From an uncultured Caryophanales bacterium (lineage in GTDB: Bacteria; Bacillota_I; Bacilli_A; RFN20; CAG-826), in assembly GCA_946622925.1 (NCBI GenBank), contig CAMOQM010000060.1, forward strand, positions 1 through 6,035: 6,035 nucleotides of DNA, given 5' to 3'. The first letter of the stretch is position 1; the number at the start of each line of letters is the position of its first letter. The notes under the pieces are model-generated. The model saw nothing but the letters and a program-made list of their open reading frames with translations. It searched no databases and was not told the origin of the DNA. Made by a program: the position numbers and the translations under genes. This document shows positions 1 through 4,717 of the stretch, piece by piece.

Positions 1-2
1 TG

Positions 3-620
3 TTCCTTGCTGTACGTAAGGCTGGTAAGAAGGAAGAAGAAGCCGTTGCCGAACCCGCGGCTGAAGAAAAACCCGCCGAGGAAGTCAAGGAAGAACCTGT
101 TCAGGAAGAAGAAAAGCCGGCTGAAGAAGTGGTGGCTGCTCCTGTTGAAGAAGTCAAAGAAAAACCCGAAGCTCAAAAGGTTGAAGAACCTATTGAAGAA
201 GAAAAGCCAGTCGAAGAGGTTAAGGAAGAACCTGCTCAGGAAGAAGAACCTAAGCCTGAACCTGAACCCGAGGTTAAGGAAGAACCTAAGCCCGAGCCTA
301 AACCCGCTCCCGCTCCCGTCAAGCCAGCTCCTAGGCCCGCTGCTAAGCCAGTCGCTAAACCTGTCGCCAAACCGGCTCCTAAGGCTGCCCCAGCTCCCGC
401 TAAGCCCGCTGCTGTTCCTACCGCAACTGGCGGACCCCGTGTCTACCATATTGCTAAACATCCTTCGGGACAATGGTCGGTCAAACTTGCTTCATCCAAC
501 AAAGTTATCAAGTTGTTCAAGACCCAGGCCGAAGCCATCGGTTACACCAAAGGACTCGTCGAATCCCGTGGTGGTTCCTACCGTATCCATGGCGTTTCCG
601 GCAAACTCCGCAAGGAATAA
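3..620 (+). CDS. Glu/Lys/Pro-rich protein with C-terminal DUF2188-like domain (5' partial)
   Basis: The reading frame is open from the left edge, so the start codon lies outside; 205 residues are visible. The first visible residues (FLAVRKAGKK) look like the end of a membrane helix followed by a basic stop-transfer patch, which suggests a membrane-anchored protein, but the helix itself is not in view. Residues 11 to about 97 are a low-complexity acidic stretch rich in E, K and P with an imperfect 17-residue repeat. Residues 98-142 switch to a basic Pro/Ala/Lys stretch (KPAP, AKPV units). Residues about 145-205 form a compact domain with the DUF2188 pattern: YHI near the start, a GQWSVK strand, TQAEAI opening a helix, and a final RIHGVSGKLR. 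DUF2188 has no firmly assigned biochemical role. A GTG at 129 could serve as an internal start but lies inside the repeat region and has no ribosome site, so it was not chosen. Domain identity is fairly sure; function is unknown. Confidence 0.85.
   Translation, partial: FLAVRKAGKKEEEAVAEPAAEEKPAEEVKEEPVQEEEKPAEEVVAAPVEEVKEKPEAQKVEEPIEEEKPVEEVKEEPAQEEEPKPEPEPEVKEEPKPEPKPAPAPVKPAPRPAAKPVAKPVAKPAPKAAPAPAKPAAVPTATGGPRVYHIAKHPSGQWSVKLASSNKVIKLFKTQAEAIGYTKGLVESRGGSYRIHGVSGKLRKE
63..248 (+). repeat. Imperfect 51-bp direct repeat in the acidic linker
   Basis: Bases 63-113 and 198-248 encode two near-identical 17-residue units of the form EEKPxEEVKEEPxQEEE, with A/V and V/A at the variable places. 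A degraded copy lies between them, around 114-160. The codons differ between the copies (for example GTC/GTT and CCC/CCA), so the protein repeat is better conserved than the DNA, which suggests an old duplication kept for its composition. Confidence 0.75.
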
Positions 621-632
621 CAATCTACCAAG

Positions 633-660
633 AAACGGATCGAAAGGTCCGTTTTCTTTT
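633..660 (+). terminator. Rho-independent terminator after the DUF2188-like gene
   Basis: A 9-bp stem (633-641 with 646-654, including one T-G wobble) closes a GAAA tetraloop of the GNRA type. It is followed by a T-rich run, TTTTCTTTT, ending at 660. It begins 12 bases after the stop codon, so it ends the upstream transcript and insulates the next gene. Confidence 0.9.
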
Positions 661-674
661 GCCTTAAATCTTGA

Positions 675-716
675 TTTATATTTTCAATGGCGGAAAATTA
701 CTATACGAAAGGAAAA
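675..716 (+). promoter_or_regulatory. Putative promoter and ribosome site for the four-helix membrane protein
   Basis: A candidate -35 TTTATA (675-680) lies 18 bases before a candidate -10 TACTAT (699-704). The purine-rich AAAGGAAAA (708-716) is a plausible Shine-Dalgarno, with its G pair 9 bases before the ATG at 722. A promoter is expected here because a strong terminator lies just upstream. The hexamers are imperfect, so the exact boxes are uncertain. Confidence 0.4.
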
Positions 717-721
717 TCGCG

Positions 722-1204
722 ATGGATAAAAAGCAAAACGCCTTCAGGATTGCCACCATCTCCCTAGTGGGAGCCATCATCGGTTTTACTTTGCTTTATC
801 TAATTATGGACCTAGCTTTGGGAATCCGCGGCAATATCGGCAGCGCCCCTTATGACGATTTCCTTAATTCGATGATTTTCAAATATAACCAAGGAGCCAA
901 CGTCTTCGTCGTCCTTGGCAGCGTGGTCTTCTACCTGAGCGTCGCCCTCCTTATCGCTAACGCCATCTATATTTATATTAAGAGGACGCCCCGTTATATC
1001 GTCTTGCCCCTTTCTGGGTTCCTAGCCTATATAATCGGCAACTTCTCCCTTCAGAGTCTTCATTACGCCAATAACCAAAACCTACCCGGCTGGTATTACG
1101 GCTGGGCCTTATCCTCGGTAATCGTAATGTTGGTGCTAGGCACAGGGGCATTCGTGGTTACCTTCGTCTTCGGACGTAAGTTATTAAAAAAGGCTTCCGA
1201 TTAA
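722..1204 (+). CDS. Small four-helix integral membrane protein, unknown function
   Basis: 160 residues. Hydrophobic segments at about 8-32, 60-86, 91-110 and 124-151 predict four membrane helices. A short basic N-terminus (MDKK) and a basic C-terminus (GRKLLKK) suggest both ends face the cytoplasm. The segment between helices 1 and 2 (about 35-58) is polar and contains an SAPYDDF stretch. ATG 722 was chosen because AAAGGAAAA sits at proper spacing; a TTG at 671 in the same frame lacks a ribosome site and would add 17 non-conserved-looking residues. I recognise no family motif, catalytic residue or transporter signature. It is flanked by terminators on both sides and is probably a single-gene transcript. 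The stop codon TAA lies in the loop of its own terminator hairpin. Confidence is high that it is a real membrane protein and nil for its function. Confidence 0.8.
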   Translation: MDKKQNAFRIATISLVGAIIGFTLLYLIMDLALGIRGNIGSAPYDDFLNSMIFKYNQGANVFVVLGSVVFYLSVALLIANAIYIYIKRTPRYIVLPLSGFLAYIIGNFSLQSLHYANNQNLPGWYYGWALSSVIVMLVLGTGAFVVTFVFGRKLLKKASD

Positions 1205-1225
1205 GGAAGCCATTTCTTTTATTTT
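1186..1225. terminator. Bidirectional terminator between the convergent membrane gene and prs
   Basis: A perfect 7-bp stem, GGCTTCC (1192-1198) with GGAAGCC (1205-1211), closes a 6-base loop that contains the membrane gene's TAA stop. Rightward the stem is followed by ATTTCTTTTATTTT; leftward, on the minus strand, by six T (opposite A1186-A1191). It can therefore serve both converging transcripts. The rightward T-tract reaches the prs stop codon. Confidence 0.88.
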
Positions 1226-2204
1226 AGTGGGAGAGATTTTCCGGTTTTCCATAGGCCTCATAGACCTTGGATAGCGGAGTGTTATTGATAATCCTATCGA
1301 TACATTCGGCCAGCATGGAAGCTAAGGATACGACTTCGATATTGCCTAAGCGCAAGAAGCGGTCGGGGATAGGAATGGAATCGGTAACGATGATGCGGTC
1401 GAAGGGCTTTTCTAGGAATAAGTCGTAGCAAGGATCGGAGAAGACCGGGTGGACGGCGGCCATCGAGACGGATTTGGCGCCGGCTTTACGAAGGGCTTTG
1501 GCCCCGGCGATAGCGGAACGTCCGGTATCAATCATGTCATCGATCATGAAGCAATCTTTACCTTCGACCGAACCGATGATTTGCATTACTTCGGGTTCGA
1601 GGGCGGAATTACGTCTTTTATCGATGATGGCGATGGGGCAGTTACCAAGGGTAACGGCTAAGTCACGGGCCCTATTGACTCCGCCATGATCGGGGGATAC
1701 GACGATGGCGTTAGAGAGATCTCTACCCTCTTTCAATATAGCCGAGCCAAGTAGCGGAACGGCGGTTAGGTCGTCGACCAAGCAAGAGAAGAACCCTTGG
1801 ATTTGGGCGGCGTGGAGATTACAGATTACGACCCTATCGACGCCGGCGGTGGTAAGAAGGTGGGCCACTAGGGCGGAGGTGATAGGCTGACGGGGTTTAG
1901 CTTTCCTATCTTGCCTAGCATAGCCATAGTAAGGGCAGATTAGGTTGATTTCTTTGGCAGAGGAACGCTTGAGGGCATCGATGAAGATGAGGGCTTCCAT
2001 CAAATTATCGTTTACCGGTGGGCAAGTCGGCTGAATGATGAAGACTTGTTTACCGCGAACCGACTCGACGGGTTCGACGATTATCTCCCCCGAAGGGAAG
2101 CGACGGATTGAGGCTTCGCTTAATGGAAGGCCAAGCTTATCGGAAATCTTGGCGGCTAAATCAGGATTTCCCGATAAGGAGAACAACATTGCATTTTCGT
2201 TCAT
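1224..2204 (-). CDS. prs: Ribose-phosphate pyrophosphokinase (PRPP synthetase)
   Basis: Makes 5-phosphoribosyl 1-pyrophosphate from ribose 5-phosphate and ATP in the cytoplasm, feeding nucleotide, His, Trp and NAD synthesis. 326 residues, near the usual 315. Family landmarks are in order: RRFPSGE (34-40), NDNLME (65-70), the flexible catalytic loop PYYGYARQDRK (91-101), LHAAQIQGFF (130-139), SPDHGGVNRAR (170-180), IDKRR (194-198), the ribose-phosphate loop DDMIDTGRS (222-230) and VTDSIP (273-278). The RQDRK loop suits a class I (phosphate-dependent) enzyme. Oddities: the usual Asp of the DLHA motif is Asn129, the Pro expected in FFxxPVD is Leu142, and the loop reads TGRS instead of the common TAGT/TGGT. 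The start is supported by AGGGG eight bases upstream. It is divergent from hpt and convergent with the membrane gene. Identity is secure; full activity is likely but the active-site changes deserve notice. Confidence 0.95.
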   Translation of the reverse strand: MNENAMLFSLSGNPDLAAKISDKLGLPLSEASIRRFPSGEIIVEPVESVRGKQVFIIQPTCPPVNDNLMEALIFIDALKRSSAKEINLICPYYGYARQDRKAKPRQPITSALVAHLLTTAGVDRVVICNLHAAQIQGFFSCLVDDLTAVPLLGSAILKEGRDLSNAIVVSPDHGGVNRARDLAVTLGNCPIAIIDKRRNSALEPEVMQIIGSVEGKDCFMIDDMIDTGRSAIAGAKALRKAGAKSVSMAAVHPVFSDPCYDLFLEKPFDRIIVTDSIPIPDRFLRLGNIEVVSLASMLAECIDRIINNTPLSKVYEAYGKPENLSH

Positions 2205-2229
2205 AAGATTTTCCCCTCGTAAGATTATA
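2205..2229 (-). promoter_or_regulatory. prs promoter -10 box and ribosome site
   Basis: On the minus strand a perfect -10 TATAAT (2229 to 2224) is followed by GAGGGG (2218 to 2213) and then ATG at 2204. Transcription starting about seven bases past the -10 would begin near 2217 and give a leader of about 13 bases that opens with the Shine-Dalgarno. No good -35 is visible at 16-19 bases, so an activator or another upstream element may contribute. Confidence 0.65.
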
Positions 2230-2258
2230 CATGAAATGTAAAGCGTAGGGATAAAGTA

Positions 2259-2289
2259 TTAACGCGTTTTTGGCGAATTGATATATAAT
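2259..2289 (+). promoter_or_regulatory. hpt promoter, predicted to give a leaderless mRNA
   Basis: -35 TTAACG (2259-2264, 4 of 6 consensus) is separated by 17 bases from -10 TATATA (2282-2287), which is preceded by an extended TG (2279-2280). An alternative -10 register, TATAAT, lies at 2284-2289. In either register transcription would start at about 2294-2296, on or within two bases of the hpt ATG at 2296. No Shine-Dalgarno is present. Confidence 0.65.
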
Positions 2290-2295
2290 CCCCAC

Positions 2296-2853
2296 ATGGA
2301 AAAATTAATCCTCAGCGAGAACGAAATCCAATCTTTGGTAGCCAAGGTTGGGGAAAGAATCACCGCAGACTATAAAGGCTGCGAAAAGCCGCCCGTCATA
2401 ATCTGCGTTATGAATGGGGCCATGGCCTTTTGCGCCGACTTGCTTAAGCGCGTCGATTTAGATGTCGTCTTCGATTATATTCAGGTCAAATCCTGGTCGG
2501 GCACTAAGTCCACCGGGCAAATCCAAATGGTTAAGGATATCTCTACCGATATCAAAGGCCGCGACGTCTTGCTTGTGGAAGATATCGTCGATACCGGCCA
2601 TTCCATGCTCTATCTAACCAAATACCTACAAGAGAAATATCAGCCAAAGACCTTAAAAATCTGCGCCTTCTTCGATAAACCAAGCGGCCGTCAGGTCGAA
2701 TTAAAAGCCCATTACGTCGGTTACGAACTCAAGGGTAATGAATTCTTGGTCGGTTATGGGCTTGATTATAATGGACTGGGAAGGAATATCCCCTATGTCT
2801 TCGTCCCTAGCAAAGATCAAATCGAAGCTTGGGATAAAGCCAACAAGGATTAG
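2296..2853 (+). CDS. hpt: Hypoxanthine(-guanine) phosphoribosyltransferase
   Basis: Transfers phosphoribose from PRPP to hypoxanthine and/or guanine, giving IMP and GMP; cytosolic purine salvage. 185 residues, the normal bacterial length. Landmarks: ITADY (22-26), VMNGA (38-42) at the place of the usual LKG turn, the PRPP loop VEDIVDTGHS (94-103), FFDKPS (125-130), and VGYGLDYNGLGRNIPY (152-167), which is diagnostic of bacterial HPRTs. ATG 2296 matches the usual N-terminus; an in-frame TTG at 2278 would place the promoter -10 inside the coding region and has no ribosome site. The gene has no Shine-Dalgarno and probably a leaderless message. It is divergent from prs. Its TAG stop overlaps the TAA stop of upp on the other strand (shared 2850-2853). 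Exact purine preference cannot be read from sequence. Confidence 0.95.
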   Translation: MEKLILSENEIQSLVAKVGERITADYKGCEKPPVIICVMNGAMAFCADLLKRVDLDVVFDYIQVKSWSGTKSTGQIQMVKDISTDIKGRDVLLVEDIVDTGHSMLYLTKYLQEKYQPKTLKICAFFDKPSGRQVELKAHYVGYELKGNEFLVGYGLDYNGLGRNIPYVFVPSKDQIEAWDKANKD

Positions 2854-3485
2854 TCGTTAGTTCCGTAAATCCTATCGCCTGCATCTCCTAATCCCGGGAG
2901 GATGTAGGCTTTTTCGTTTAGGCAACGATCGAGGCAGCCGACGTATAAGGGAATATCGGGGAAGGCCTCACTGAAGGCTTTGATTCCTTCGGGGGCGGCG
3001 ATGATGCAGCAGAAGGCATAGGGCTTAACCCCATGTTCGATAAGCTTTTTGACGGCGGCGATGGAACTGCCGGCGGTGGCAAGCATCGGGTCAAGGATTA
3101 TGGCCTTCTTCTCAGCAATAGTGCGGGGCAATTTAACATAAGAGAGGTGGGGCTTGAAGGTGACTTCGTCCCTAGCCATGGCGATGAAGCCTTCGGAAGC
3201 GCTAGGTAAGAGGTCGCGGGCCCCAGCCGCCATTTCTAGACCCGCCCGCATGATGGAAACGAAACAAAGCTTGCTACCATCGATTAATTGGCGATCGGTT
3301 TTCTCTAAGGGGGTAGTGACGGTGGTGGTAACCGTATCGATATCGCGGAGGGCCTCATAGGCTTCGAGGAAGCCAATCTCCCTAACGATTTGGCGGAAGA
3401 CGCCGGGACGGGTGTTAATATCGCGAAGCATGGCGATCTTGTGCTCAAACATAGGATGGTTGAGGATGTGCACGTTTTCTTTCAT
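2850..3485 (-). CDS. upp: Uracil phosphoribosyltransferase
   Basis: Converts uracil plus PRPP to UMP in the cytoplasm (pyrimidine salvage). 211 residues, close to the usual 209. Landmarks: HPMFEHKIAMLRD near the N-terminus (10-22, the HPL-HK-RD pattern), SIMRAGLEM (77-85), the PRPP loop LDPMLATAGS (131-140), and the C-terminal uracil-site signature YILPGLGDAGDRIYGT (194-209). The start at 3485 is firm: a strong Shine-Dalgarno AAAAAGGAG sits six bases upstream. It lies 39 bases after apt on the same strand but a terminator hairpin separates them, so it may have its own weak promoter, depend on read-through, or both. Its last codons also carry the opposing hpt terminator and overlap the hpt stop by four bases. 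Confidence 0.95.
   Translation of the reverse strand: MKENVHILNHPMFEHKIAMLRDINTRPGVFRQIVREIGFLEAYEALRDIDTVTTTVTTPLEKTDRQLIDGSKLCFVSIMRAGLEMAAGARDLLPSASEGFIAMARDEVTFKPHLSYVKLPRTIAEKKAIILDPMLATAGSSIAAVKKLIEHGVKPYAFCCIIAAPEGIKAFSEAFPDIPLYVGCLDRCLNEKAYILPGLGDAGDRIYGTND
2877..2914 (+). terminator. Putative hpt terminator inside the 3' end of upp
   Basis: The plus strand has a 9-bp stem, GCCTGCATC (2877-2885) with GATGTAGGC (2901-2909, one G-T wobble), extendable by TCC pairing across a one-base bulge. It is followed at once by TTTTT (2910-2914). It starts 24 bases after the hpt stop, where a terminator is expected, yet lies wholly in the upp coding sequence. The minus-strand copy has no T-tract, so it should act on hpt only. 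Confidence 0.7.
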
Positions 3486-3490
3486 TTTTT

Positions 3491-3528
3491 ACTCCTTTTT
3501 CTGATATAAAAAGAAACCCCCAAATCAA
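3491..3528 (-). promoter_or_regulatory. upp ribosome site and possible weak promoter
   Basis: The minus strand carries a strong Shine-Dalgarno AAAAAGGAGT (3500 to 3491) before upp. A candidate promoter, TTGATT (3528 to 3523), 16 bases, TATCAG (3506 to 3501), overlaps the apt terminator, with its -35 in the hairpin loop. Each hexamer matches only 4 of 6 consensus bases. The ribosome site is sure; the promoter is tentative. Confidence 0.45.
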
Positions 3529-3535
3529 TGGGGGT
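3507..3535 (-). terminator. Terminator between apt and upp
   Basis: On the minus strand ACCCCC (3535 to 3530) pairs with GGGGGT (3521 to 3516) around an 8-base loop, followed by TTCTTTTT (3515 to 3508). The loop contains the TGA stop of apt. The stem is short but GC-rich with a good U-tract. Because upp follows in the same direction, it may act as a partial terminator setting the apt:upp ratio. Confidence 0.75.
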
Positions 3536-4040
3536 ACTTAATCAATGAGAATAGTGGGGCCTTAAGAAGGGCGGAACCTTTAAGGTCCGTAAGTTCGATG
3601 AGGGTGGCGATCCCCACGACGGGACAGCCTTGCTCATTCAACATGGTCTCGATGGCGGCGAGGGTGCCTCCGGTGGCGAGAAGGTCATCGGCAAGGAGGA
3701 CGCGGGTCCCTTTCTTCAAGGCGAAGGTCGGGATCTCGATGGTGTCGCTTCCATATTCCAGTCCATAGGAACGGGAAACGGTTTCTCCCGGCAATTTGCC
3801 TTTCTTCCTGGCCATTACGAAGCCTTTGCCTAGGGCAAGGGCAAGCGGGGCTCCGACGACGAAGCCGCGGGCCTCGGGGCCGATCACCACGTCGGCGTTA
3901 AAGCCTTCGACGGCTTTTTTAAGATCCGCGATGGCGGAAGGGAAAGCTTCGCCATCGGCCAGAAGAGGCGAAATATCCTTGAAGGAAATGCCTTTCTTGG
4001 GGAAGTCTTCCTGAATGCGAATGTACTTCTTGTAATCCAT
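3525..4040 (-). CDS. apt: Adenine phosphoribosyltransferase
   Basis: Converts adenine plus PRPP to AMP in the cytoplasm. 171 residues, the normal length. Landmarks: the family N-terminus with DFPKKGISFKDISPLL (12-27), GPEARGFVVGAP (54-65), VMARKKGKLPGET (75-87), and the PRPP loop LLADDLLATGGTL (115-127). ATG 4040 aligns with known Apt starts, so it is secure even though no Shine-Dalgarno precedes it. A promoter lies 10 bases upstream, predicting a leader of only a few bases. The stop TGA sits in the loop of its terminator. Apt can recycle adenine released by the nucleosidase encoded about 700 bases away. It is divergent from the second membrane gene and upstream of upp on the same strand. Confidence 0.95.
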   Translation of the reverse strand: MDYKKYIRIQEDFPKKGISFKDISPLLADGEAFPSAIADLKKAVEGFNADVVIGPEARGFVVGAPLALALGKGFVMARKKGKLPGETVSRSYGLEYGSDTIEIPTFALKKGTRVLLADDLLATGGTLAAIETMLNEQGCPVVGIATLIELTDLKGSALLKAPLFSLIKYPH

Positions 4041-4050
4041 ACCGTTGGCT

Positions 4051-4078
4051 ATTCTACCTAACTTCGAAGAAACTTCAA
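4051..4078 (-). promoter_or_regulatory. apt promoter, near-leaderless
   Basis: On the minus strand -35 TTGAAG (4078 to 4073), a 16-base spacer and -10 TAGAAT (4056 to 4051) form a good housekeeping-type promoter. Only 10 bases separate the -10 from ATG 4040, so the expected start of transcription (about 4043-4045) leaves a 3-5 base leader with no room for a ribosome site. Confidence 0.7.
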
Positions 4079-4090
4079 TTAGAAAAAAAC

Positions 4091-4119
4091 TTTATTTGAA
4101 AAGATTCGGCCTTTATCAT
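4091..4119 (+). promoter_or_regulatory. Putative promoter of the membrane gene/nucleosidase pair, predicted leaderless
   Basis: A -10 TATCAT (4114-4119, 5 of 6 consensus) lies seven bases before ATG 4127, with a weak -35 TTTATT (4091-4096) at 17-base spacing. Transcription would start at about 4126-4127, on the ATG. No Shine-Dalgarno is visible. A GTG at 4121 would then not be transcribed, which favours ATG 4127. Confidence 0.5.
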
Positions 4120-4126
4120 TGTGCCT

Positions 4127-4699
4127 ATGGAAAATCAAAACAAAGTAAAACTCGTCAAAAAAGTAAAACTGGTATATTCGGTAGAACTTGGCATTTTCTC
4201 CGCCTTGTTCGCGGTTTTGGGAATATTGATCCTTACCGAGGTCATTTCCATTGCCGATTGGAAAAGAATTGCTTTCTCTTACGTTACCTTAGTAGGCGGC
4301 TCTTGGCTTATCATCGATTTGATTTGGATGGCCCTTTCCCCGAAAAGGCGGGCGAAGAATTCCCTCTTCGATAAGATAGTGGTTGCCCCGGCTGGCCTAG
4401 CCGCCTTGGTATTTGATATCTATGTCTTATCTAAAGGTTTAGTTCATATTCCTGATGGTACCCCAACCGACCCCATCTTCCATTTCTTCATCGGGGCCGA
4501 TTTATGCTATCTCTCGCTCGTTTATTTAGCCCAGATAATCTATCACTGGTATAGGCCGCTTCCTTCTTTGTTATTAGCCGCTGATGAAGCCTTGAAAGAG
4601 GAAGAAGAGGAAGCCGCTAAGGCCGCCGCGGAAGCTAGTAAGCTAGAATGCCAAGAAAACGAAAATAGCCCAGAAGAAAACGAAAATAAAGGTGAATAA
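4127..4699 (+). CDS. Small four-helix membrane protein with acidic cytoplasmic tail, unknown function
   Basis: 190 residues from ATG 4127. A basic N-terminus (KVKLVKKVKLV, 6-16) precedes four hydrophobic segments at about 16-41, 48-70, 84-104 and 117-142, with basic SPKRRAK after helix 2, so both ends probably lie in the cytoplasm. Residues 153-190 form a highly charged tail: a run of five or more Glu, an Ala/Lys/Glu helix-like stretch, then Asn/Glu-rich repeats (ENEN twice). I recognise no known family. GTG 4121, two codons upstream, is an alternative start but lies between the -10 box and the predicted transcription start. The nucleosidase gene begins 18 bases after the stop, so the two are probably co-transcribed; whether they are linked in function is unknown. 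It is unrelated in obvious sequence to the four-helix protein at the left of the window despite similar topology. Confidence 0.8.
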   Translation: MENQNKVKLVKKVKLVYSVELGIFSALFAVLGILILTEVISIADWKRIAFSYVTLVGGSWLIIDLIWMALSPKRRAKNSLFDKIVVAPAGLAALVFDIYVLSKGLVHIPDGTPTDPIFHFFIGADLCYLSLVYLAQIIYHWYRPLPSLLLAADEALKEEEEEAAKAAAEASKLECQENENSPEENENKGE

Positions 4700-4717
4700 G
4701 GGGGATTTGCAGGCTTT

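Noticed and set aside
63..248. Tandem repeats as a CRISPR array or mobile-element remnant
   Set aside because: The repeats are in frame, encode the same peptide with different codons, and have no regular unique spacers or terminal inverted repeats.
7..729. Long plus-strand open frame rich in Lys, Leu, Asn and Pro across the repeat region
   Set aside because: It is the out-of-frame reading of the GAA/AAG/CCN-rich linker. The other frame encodes a recognisable DUF2188-like domain with a terminator placed right after its stop, while this one runs through that terminator.
2205..2295. PreQ1, purine or other riboswitch in the prs-hpt divergent region
   Set aside because: The predicted leaders are about 13 bases for prs and 0-2 bases for hpt, leaving no transcribed space for an aptamer.
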